From positions 188,501 through 252,500 of the forward strand of contig CP119314.1 in the NCBI GenBank assembly GCA_029202385.1: DNA of 64,000 nucleotides, read 5' to 3'. Below the pieces are notes generated by a model. The model saw nothing but the letters and a program-made list of their open reading frames with translations. It did no database searches and was not told the DNA's origin. The stretch is from Candidatus Sphingomonas phytovorans. GTDB lineage: Bacteria; Pseudomonadota; Alphaproteobacteria; Sphingomonadales; Sphingomonadaceae. Positions 57,763 to 64,000 of this stretch are shown here, one piece after another; the first letter of the stretch is position 1; each line of letters opens with the position of its first letter. The translations under genes and the position numbers were made by a program.

Positions 57763-57978
57763 TCAAATTTTATTGCAACAAATTTGGCTGTATTTGGAAG
57801 GTTGATTCATATTGAATGGTACGGATTGTGCTGCTCGCAGCGGTATTTTTAGAGCGCGAGGCCCTGCTGTCCACGTAAGACTTCCATCGACAATGAGGTC
57901 GTAGTATCCTGCAATGGATATTAAATTATTTATATCATCAACGAAATTTATTTCAATAATACTACGAGAAAATTGCAT
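57763..57978 (-). CDS. Possible small AT-rich ORF
   Basis: 71 codons; its ATG overlaps the stop of another short minus-strand frame (57978 to about 58145) as TAATG. The product (IIEINFVDDINNLISIAGYYDLIVDG) has no recognised domain. It may be the decayed end of a gene next to the lectin. No ribosome site. Low support. Confidence 0.3.
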   Translation of the reverse strand: MQFSRSIIEINFVDDINNLISIAGYYDLIVDGSLTWTAGPRALKIPLRAAQSVPFNMNQPSKYSQICCNKI

Positions 57979-58139
57979 TATTTGCAGATTTCCGGTTCTT
58001 CGTGGTTGTGAAAATATTGCTGAAAGGTAATGTCAATTTGGTTTGGATGTATTTGGTGGAGGTAAAATTTCTGGAATTTTCGTTGATTTTTATGCCGATA
58101 TAAGGTGGCTAGCGATGGCAGCCGGATAATCAGGTTGCC

Positions 58140-58989
58140 CTTCATGATTCCGCAGCGGCGCCGCTCACCGGCACCTGATCCGATTTTGTTTGTCCTCGGT
58201 GGGCCGGGCGTGAGCAATATCGATGGACGGACGACAGGAAAGGGCATCCGTTCCTGGAGGAGCGAGACTTCATTTTGCTCGAAACGCGCGGTACGCAGCA
58301 TGCGCACGCGCGCTCGAATGCCCGGGCATCAAGCGCGTCAGGGAGCAGGACATGCTGGGAAGAAGGGGCGGCCATGGTGCCCCGGCAATGATGCGAGTTG
58401 TTGTGGAATGCTGGAAGGCTCTGATCGCTTCCGGCATCGATCTCAACGGCTACGGGTCTTTCGAAGCTGCCTGGGAGCATCGTCGAGGCTGCCGTTGGTG
58501 GCATGCTCGCCTTCTGCAATTGATGGCCTCTGCGCAGTCGTTACCGGGTTTCGCCCGGCGCATGCGGTTGTCGATACGGTGCAGCGAGGAAATGCTGTTC
58601 GAGAATCCGGCGCGGATGATGGCACAGATTTCGCCAAGCGCGGTCTGGGGAGCGTAGATGGTCGAGCTGCGACGCCAGCCATGTGTCAGCTCTGAAACGT
58701 CGCTGCCGCTGATCGATCCGAGAACCAGTCGGTCGAGAGTAATGTGCCTGCGCTCGTTCTTGCGGGAGAGGTCGATCCCAGTACGTCGCTCGCCTGGGGC
58801 GACCAACTTCTGAGGACAATGCCCAATGCGCGCTTCGTGGTTATGCCGGCCGGAGTCATGGTGCGATGTCCCATCGGTGGGCAATTGACGCTTGCTTTCC
58901 TCCGTGATCCGAACGCGCCGCTGCCGATCGACTGTGTTGCGAAAATGCTAGGCGCCAATTTCGGCGCGGATATTGAAAGGGGGCATTAG
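58140..58989 (+). pseudogene. Decayed alpha/beta hydrolase (TAP-like aminopeptidase) pseudogene
   Basis: Fragments in three frames line up as one alpha/beta hydrolase: an N-terminal piece with ILFVLGGPGVSNIDGRTTG, a middle piece with RVVVECWKALIASGIDLNGY and then FARRMRLSIRCSEEMLFENPA, and the C-terminal TAP-like domain VPALVLAGEVDPSTSLAWGDQLL...ARFVVMPAG (58744-58989). Frames are broken several times and the catalytic GxSxG region is missing, so it is not functional. It sits at the right edge of the AT-rich island. Confidence 0.7.
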
Positions 58990-59164
58990 GGTGCTTTCGC
59001 GCTGGCTGGAGCAGCCAGCGGCTTGGAGAACGTGGCAATCCGAAGCATCGGCTCCGCATGGCGTAATTTGGCCAAACCTTCATCCAACGATTCCCGATCC
59101 ATCCCTACTCGCGACTGCAACCTCCCTTCGCTACGGTTCTGCGGGGATATAGGGGGCAATCCAG

Positions 59165-61159
59165 ATGCGCGTGCCATTCAACCCGCTGCAGGCGGCGATC
59201 CTGAAGGCGCTGGCCGAGGCGCTGTTTCACGGCGTCGACATGAAGATCACCTCCAGCCAGGTCGTCGCCAACCTGCAGCACCAGTTCGGCATGGTCGAAG
59301 GCGGCAAGCCGAAGGAGATCGGCCTTACCCTCTATCTGATCTGCTTCTTCATGGGCGGCCCCTTCTTCCTCCTGATGGGGCCGGCGTGGCGGGCGCGGCG
59401 CGTGGCGAAACGGCTTGAGCGCAGCAAGAACAACCTGATGCAGGACCTCGCCCGTATCCGGGGCATCGTCTATGCCGGCTATTACGGCCACTGGGAGGGC
59501 GCGGCGGAGGCCGGCAACGACGACAACCCGGTGCTCCGGGCGATCGGCTTCGAGCTACCGCATCAGCGCGTGCGCGGCCCTGGCGAAGTGAAGATCGAGC
59601 CCTTTCCAGGTCGCGACCTTGCTCATGACGATGTGCTCGATCCAGGCGAGGCGCCGGCCTCGGCCGACATCATCGTCATCGGCTCGGGCGCAGGCGGCGC
59701 CGTCGCGGCAGCCAACCTTGCGCGCCATCACGACGTGCTGGTGATCGAGGCGGGGCCGCATTTCCCGTCGGGGGCGCTCACGCATGAGGAGCGCCGCATG
59801 ACCGCGCGGCTGTTCGTCGATGGCGGCGTGCAGACCAGCCGCGACCATGACATCGTCATCTTTCAGGGGCATTGCGTCGGCGGCTCGACGGTCATCAACA
59901 ACGGTATCGCGCTGCGCGTTCAGCAACCCGGCCTGACCCACCCGCTCGCGAACGATGTGTTCGCCACCTGGGCCGCGCTCGGCGCGCCGGTGGATGGGAC
60001 TCGGTTCGACGCCGCCTATCGCGCCGTCGAGACTCGACTCGGCATCGAGCCGATCGACCCGAAGAGCGCCCGCAACAACGGCACGCACCTGCTGAACGGC
60101 TGGGCCGCGCACGCCGCCGCCTCGGGAGACCCGATGGACGCGGAGGCGCCAGCACTCTGGTTCAGCAAGAATTACGGACCGCGCTCGATCAAGGCCGACT
60201 GCGCCTATTGCGGCTATTGTAATACCGGCTGCCCCTATGGCCGCAAGCAGGGCATGGCCCAGTCCTTCCTGATCGACGCACGCCGTTCGGGTGCGCGCAT
60301 CCTCGCCGAGACGAGGGTCGAGCGGATCGTCTGGGGCGAGCCCGATCTCGACGGGAAACGCGTCGCCACCGGCGTGGAAGTTCTCCTGCCCGACGGCAGC
60401 CGCCGGACGATCGGGGCAACCAGGGGCGTGGTCGTTGCCGCGGGCACGATGGCGTCGAGCCGAATCCTCGACAAGAGCGGTATCCGCGGCACGGGGGAGG
60501 GCATCTCGCTCAACATCGCCTGCCCGGTGGTCGCGCTGATGCCGGGACAAGTGCGCGCCTGGGACGAAGACCAGATGGCCACCTATGTCGATCGCGGCGA
60601 TTTCCTGCTCGAATCGCACTTCCAGCCGCCGATGAGCATGTCGACCCTGATGCCCGGCTGGTTCGGCCATCATGCCGACCGCATGCTCAACTATAACCGG
60701 CTCGCTTCCGCCGGCATCCTGTTCCCGGCCGACCGGCAGGGCCGGCTGATCGGCGGCAGCCTTCACTTCAAGCTGCGCGCCGATGTCGAGCTGCCGCTGC
60801 TGCGCCGCGCGCTGGCGACGCTCGCCCGCGTGCATTTCGCCGCCGGTGCCAGCGAGGTCTATCCGGCGATCGCGCGCGGGCTGACACTGCACAAGGGCGA
60901 GGATGTGGATGCCTTTTTCGCGCGGCACATCGGCGAGGCGGACGACGTCACCCTCTCGAGCTCGCATCCCCAGGGCGGGAACGCACGCAATGCCGATCCG
61001 GACAAGGGTGTCGTCGATCTCGATTGCCGCGTGCACGGCACGGCCAACGTGCTCGTCACCGACGCCAGCACTTTCACCAGCTGCATCCGGGTGAATGCAC
61101 AGCTCACCACCATGGCGATGGCGCATTATGCAACGGCGGTCAGTCCTTTTGCAATGTGA
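59165..61159 (+). CDS. GMC-family FAD oxidoreductase with cysteine cluster
   Basis: 664 aa, GGGGG just before the ATG. An N-terminal region with a hydrophobic segment (LYLICFFMGGPFFLLMGP) precedes the FAD-binding motif IIVIGSGAGGAVAAANLA (about 170) and the C-terminal GMC motif HPQGGNARNAD. A CxxCxxCxxxCP pattern (C346, C349, C352, C356) interrupts the middle. Relatives act on alcohols, sterols or sugars, probably at the membrane; substrate unknown. Convergent with a sterol-desaturase family gene. Confidence 0.92.
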   Translation: MRVPFNPLQAAILKALAEALFHGVDMKITSSQVVANLQHQFGMVEGGKPKEIGLTLYLICFFMGGPFFLLMGPAWRARRVAKRLERSKNNLMQDLARIRGIVYAGYYGHWEGAAEAGNDDNPVLRAIGFELPHQRVRGPGEVKIEPFPGRDLAHDDVLDPGEAPASADIIVIGSGAGGAVAAANLARHHDVLVIEAGPHFPSGALTHEERRMTARLFVDGGVQTSRDHDIVIFQGHCVGGSTVINNGIALRVQQPGLTHPLANDVFATWAALGAPVDGTRFDAAYRAVETRLGIEPIDPKSARNNGTHLLNGWAAHAAASGDPMDAEAPALWFSKNYGPRSIKADCAYCGYCNTGCPYGRKQGMAQSFLIDARRSGARILAETRVERIVWGEPDLDGKRVATGVEVLLPDGSRRTIGATRGVVVAAGTMASSRILDKSGIRGTGEGISLNIACPVVALMPGQVRAWDEDQMATYVDRGDFLLESHFQPPMSMSTLMPGWFGHHADRMLNYNRLASAGILFPADRQGRLIGGSLHFKLRADVELPLLRRALATLARVHFAAGASEVYPAIARGLTLHKGEDVDAFFARHIGEADDVTLSSSHPQGGNARNADPDKGVVDLDCRVHGTANVLVTDASTFTSCIRVNAQLTTMAMAHYATAVSPFAM

Positions 61160-61189
61160 CGCCGGGGGCGACCTTCACGCTGAACAAGT

Positions 61190-62002
61190 TCAGCGTGGCG
61201 GGGGTTTCGGCGCCGGGACCAGCGGCCACAACAACTGCGCCGCCGCCGTCGTCGGCGGCAGATTCTCCACCCCGATCTTGTCCGGATAGCGCCGGGTGAT
61301 CTTCGCCGTGCCGAACAACACGTCCCAGAAGAACAGCAGATTGCCGAAATTGCCCTTGTAGTGGGTCACCCCGTCATCGGCATGCTTGCCGTGATGCGCG
61401 GCATGCGTTGCCGGCGTTGAGATGGTGCGTTCGACCAGCCACATCATTGGCGAAAGCCAGGGCATCCGGTACAGCGGGGCATCCCAGCGGCGGTCCGAAT
61501 GCGCGGCGATGATCACGGTCATCTTGACCACGACATAGCCGGCATAAACCCAGCCCAGTCCGAGATAGACCAGCACGCCCGAAAGCCAGAGCGAGGGCAT
61601 CAGCAGATAATAGAAGATATTGTTCCGGTAGACGATCCGGACGGACATATATTCGGCATTATGGTGCGGGCGGTGCAGATTGTAGAGCCATGGCACGGTG
61701 TGCGAGAGCCGGTGCCACCAATATTGCATCATGTCGTCGCAGAGCAGCAGCAGGGCGATCTGGGCGAGGATCGGCCAACCCGAGAGCGCGCCCTGAGCCC
61801 CCGGGGCGGCGAGTTGGGCAATGAAGATTCCGCCCGCCAGCGCGAGCGGCTGTGTCACCACCAGCAGCACGGTCGTCCCGATCAGTTCGACCACCGTATC
61901 CTGCCGTGTCGCGCCCGATTTGCGAAAGAAGCCGGTGGAGATCGCTTCCGCGAGCGCGAACCCGGCATAGATGGCGACGATCGCGATCACCTCGAACTTC
62001 AT
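61190..62002 (-). CDS. Sterol desaturase / fatty acid hydroxylase family membrane protein
   Basis: 270 aa from ATG 62002 with GGGAGAG upstream. Four or more helices and the di-iron histidine clusters: HRLSH, HRPHHN and HAAHHGKH, giving the eight-His pattern of the family. It should hydroxylate or desaturate a lipid carbon in the membrane. Beside the convergent GMC oxidoreductase, so both may act on lipids (inference). Confidence 0.92.
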   Translation of the reverse strand: MKFEVIAIVAIYAGFALAEAISTGFFRKSGATRQDTVVELIGTTVLLVVTQPLALAGGIFIAQLAAPGAQGALSGWPILAQIALLLLCDDMMQYWWHRLSHTVPWLYNLHRPHHNAEYMSVRIVYRNNIFYYLLMPSLWLSGVLVYLGLGWVYAGYVVVKMTVIIAAHSDRRWDAPLYRMPWLSPMMWLVERTISTPATHAAHHGKHADDGVTHYKGNFGNLLFFWDVLFGTAKITRRYPDKIGVENLPPTTAAAQLLWPLVPAPKPPPR

Positions 62003-62117
62003 GGCGCTCTCCCCCGGACGCTCCCGTGGAGCGTTCCTGAGCTTGTGGTAGCAGAGCCGTGAGCTTAAGAATGATAAGTTCTTGTCAATTACGAACCCGT
62101 TGGCGGGGGGCTTTTCG

Positions 62118-62249
62118 ATGATCGAAACCCAAAGGCAGCTTGATAGCTTCAAGGAAGTCGCGAGCGACCTTGAAGCGGACGACGACTCGGAGCGCTTCGA
62201 GAAGCTGGCGAAGGTGGTGAAGCATAAACCTGTGGAGAAGCCCGAGTGA
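62118..62249 (+). CDS. Small acidic/basic helical protein, coupled
   Basis: 43 aa (IETQRQLDSFKEVASDLEADDDSERF..., charged and helical). Its stop overlaps the next start (GTGA). Similar short charged proteins are found in sphingomonads; no function known. Starts at ATG 62118. Confidence 0.65.
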   Translation: MIETQRQLDSFKEVASDLEADDDSERFEKLAKVVKHKPVEKPE

Positions 62250-62440
62250 GCGTCAGGGCGATATATTCGCTAGCCGGCGCAGTCCTTGGGGCATATCTGG
62301 CAGCCAAGAATGTCCACCATTTGAGCGATCCATCGGTCGGCTGGATCATACGGTACCGTAGCATCGTGTGTGGCCTGCTCGGGATCGTTGCCGGACTGAA
62401 TTTCGTCGAAGAGATGCGTAAGCGGCGCTCGGATTTGTAA
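62246..62440 (+). CDS. Small membrane protein
   Basis: 64 aa, GTG start on the stop of the 43-aa gene. One or two short hydrophobic helices (AIYSLAGAVLGAYLAA and YRSIVCGLLGIVAGLNF). No family recognised. Translational coupling with its neighbour supports both being real. Confidence 0.6.
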   Translation: MSVRAIYSLAGAVLGAYLAAKNVHHLSDPSVGWIIRYRSIVCGLLGIVAGLNFVEEMRKRRSDL

Positions 62441-62478
62441 ACTACGTAATCGCCGAGTTCGTTGAATTTGAGTACAGC

Positions 62479-63153
62479 ATGGTCGGTCTGGTTTTCCTGG
62501 AGGCACCTAGCCTCGCCTCGATGCTACCGCCGGAGATGTTCGATCGCCTGTGCGCAGCCGGCACGCGCATGTCCTATGCTAGCGGCGCGTTGGTCCAGAC
62601 CCGGGGCGATCCTTGGCCGGGCCTGTCGATTGTTCGCGACGGTGCGGTGCAGATCGGTAACGCGGGACTCGATGGGTCGTTCGTGATCACCTCGATTCTC
62701 GGATCGGGTCATTGCTTCGGCGAGATGACGCTGTTCGGCGATCTCCCGCGCACTCACGACGCAGTCGCGAAGGGTGCGACGCTGATCGATCATGTCTCGC
62801 CGGCCGCTTATGAGCGCTGCGCCGAGGCGGATCCGGCACTCACCCGGGCGATCATGACGATGATGGCGCGGCGCCTCTATGCGATGCTTGAATTCGCCGA
62901 CGATCTCCGGCGCCTGCCGCTCAAAGTCCAACTGGCCAAATTGCTGCTGGCGATAGTGCGGGAGGGGCGGGCGTGCGCGACGCATGAGGAACTGGGGGCG
63001 AGGTTCGGCGTCACCCGCGTCGCGATCGGGACGGCGCTTGCCGCGCTGGAGGGGGAAGGGCTGGTGAAGCGGTCCTATGGCGGTATCGAGGTGCCGGATC
63101 GCGAACGGCTTCGCGCCTGGGTCGAAGACCGCACGATGTTGGCGAAATTCTGA
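62479..63153 (+). CDS. Crp/Fnr family transcriptional regulator
   Basis: 224 aa. The N-terminal cyclic-nucleotide-like beta barrel (residues 10-120, VQTRGDPWPGLSIVRDGAVQIG, GSGHCFGEMTLFGDLPRTHDAVA) is followed by a dimer helix and a winged helix-turn-helix (THEELGARFGVTRVAIGTALAALEGEGLVKRSYGGIEV). No FNR-type cysteine cluster is visible. It may sense a nucleotide or redox state. Confidence 0.92.
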   Translation: MVGLVFLEAPSLASMLPPEMFDRLCAAGTRMSYASGALVQTRGDPWPGLSIVRDGAVQIGNAGLDGSFVITSILGSGHCFGEMTLFGDLPRTHDAVAKGATLIDHVSPAAYERCAEADPALTRAIMTMMARRLYAMLEFADDLRRLPLKVQLAKLLLAIVREGRACATHEELGARFGVTRVAIGTALAALEGEGLVKRSYGGIEVPDRERLRAWVEDRTMLAKF

Positions 63154-63464
63154 CTCGCACGCCTTGGAGTGGGCGATGCAGCCCGCATCAAGCGCTCGTT
63201 CTCCGGTCAGCACTTCGCATTGTAGATATGGTCAGGCCAGACGGCGACTAGCCGCGTACGGGAATTCCATCGCGAGAACTCGTTGCTGCCGGTCGACTTT
63301 TCTTGGGATGAATTCGGTCAGATACGGCGGATGCATTGAACCAAAGTGGATGTACTTCGACAATCCGATAAAAATGCTCGAATTGGCGGAATTCCATTCC
63401 GACCATTTTCATGTCTCAAATGTCATTTGTACTTCGTTAGTTAAATTTCTGTAGAAACGGCGGC
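63154..63464. other. Intergenic region, no gene
   Basis: About 310 bp between the Crp/Fnr gene and the MHYT gene. An AT-richer stretch near 63360-63440 could contain the promoter of the following gene. No RNA, repeat or ORF recognised. Confidence 0.5.
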
Positions 63465-64000
63465 GTGGGGGGAATGATGCTTTCTGTCCTTGCCTGTATT
63501 CATGATCGCCATGATTGGCGGCTGATTGTTGTCGCGGCGCTGATCTGCGTGATCGGCAGTTTCACGAGCATGCTGTCGTTTCAGCGCGTGCAGGAATGTG
63601 AACGCGCCCATCGTTATCGCTGGATGGCAATGGCTGCGGTTACCTGCGGCACGGGAATATGGGCGACCCATTTCATCGCGATGCTCGCTTATGAGGGTGG
63701 CTTCCCCATTAGCTACGCGCCGATGCCGACGATCATGTCGATCATCGTCGCCATCACTATTGCCGGGGGTCGCGAACCTCGTGGCGCATGGGCGGGGCAC
63801 TGCCGTGTCATTCGCCGGCGGCGGTGCCATCCTTGGACTAGGTCTTTCCGCCATGCACTACACCGGCATGGCGGCGATCGAAGCGCCGGCACGGCTCATC
63901 TATGATATACCGGTAAACATATGGGCCGTGCTGGTCGGCACCATCCTTTCCTCTCTCTCCCTGCTCGCCTTTCATGTCTTTCGTGACAACCGGCGTTTTG
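63465..64000 (+). pseudogene. MHYT-domain sensor gene, frameshifted, cut by window end
   Basis: First frame codes for an N-terminal MHYT membrane domain: WRLIVVAALICVIGSF, TGIWATHFIAML and PMPTIMSIIVAITIAG. After GCCGGGGGTC (five G at 63765-63769) the domain continues in another frame: VANLVAHGRGTAVSF, GLGLSAMHYTGMAAI and LVGTILSSLSLLAF to the edge. Removing one G restores a single frame. Such sensors usually carry GGDEF/EAL domains behind. Frameshift, variable tract or sequencing error; the gene start is within the first ten codons. Confidence 0.75.

Overview
The window is a high-GC chromosomal segment of an alphaproteobacterium, most probably Sphingomonadaceae (Sphingomonas-like). That placement is an inference from several signs: alphaproteobacterial gene orders (ZapA, 6S RNA, 5-formyl-THF cyclo-ligase; RNase J followed by a DUF1467 protein; a 14-gene nuo operon running into birA, coaX and rnj), many GTG/TTG starts, very frequent 4-base ATGA/GTGA gene overlaps, and intergenic palindromes of the kind common in sphingomonads. 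No rRNA, prophage, IS element or CRISPR array is visible.

Layout. 1-6.7 kb: amidase, FadJ-type beta-oxidation enzyme, beta-lactamase-fold serine hydrolase and a divergent acyl-CoA ligase (fatty/aryl acid catabolism). 6.7-14.3 kb: small envelope proteins, a secreted predicted methyltransferase, a SIMPL lipoprotein, glycerol kinase, an AI-2E-type permease, a TetR regulator, and a PF10118 hydrolase whose promoter carries palindromes repeated about 200 bp away. 14.3-16.1 kb: tRNA-Asp, DUF2842, fau, 6S RNA, zapA and a small coiled-coil gene. 16.1-25.8 kb: glycolytic genes gap, pgk and fba, with a DUF2490/AraC/flavin monooxygenase/TlpA block between pgk and fba, then O-methyltransferase, PH-like membrane protein and thiE. 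25.8-30.5 kb: FkbM methyltransferase, three peptidoglycan enzymes, efp and an inositol-phosphatase family gene. 30.6-46.2 kb: complete complex I operon nuoA-N, interrupted by two non-nuo genes (a 53-residue membrane peptide between nuoE and nuoF, and a 221-residue exported protein between nuoF and nuoG). 46.1-49.9 kb: birA (with an intergenic-type palindrome inside its reading frame), coaX, rnj, DUF1467. 49.9-50.8 kb: bfr and bfd behind two iron-box-like palindromes. 50.8-56.2 kb: DUF418 membrane protein, an asparagine-synthetase-like enzyme preceded by a 51-codon precursor-like gene, and purL. 56.3-58.1 kb: AT-rich island with an exported protein and a bulb-lectin protein. 58.1-64 kb: a decayed alpha/beta hydrolase, a GMC oxidoreductase with a cysteine cluster, a sterol-desaturase family protein, two coupled microgenes, a Crp/Fnr regulator and a frameshifted MHYT-domain gene running off the window.

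Most of the window is housekeeping: complex I, lower glycolysis, translation (EF-P), RNA turnover (RNase J), cofactor synthesis (biotin ligase, pantothenate kinase, ThiE), purine synthesis and iron storage. The best candidate for something undescribed is the two-gene unit at 52.1-53.85 kb, a short peptide gene followed by an asparagine-synthetase-like protein lacking the N-terminal catalytic cysteine; it resembles a stripped-down RiPP (lasso-like) locus without the usual leader peptidase or recognition element nearby. Second are the extra genes embedded with overlapping start/stop codons in the nuo operon.
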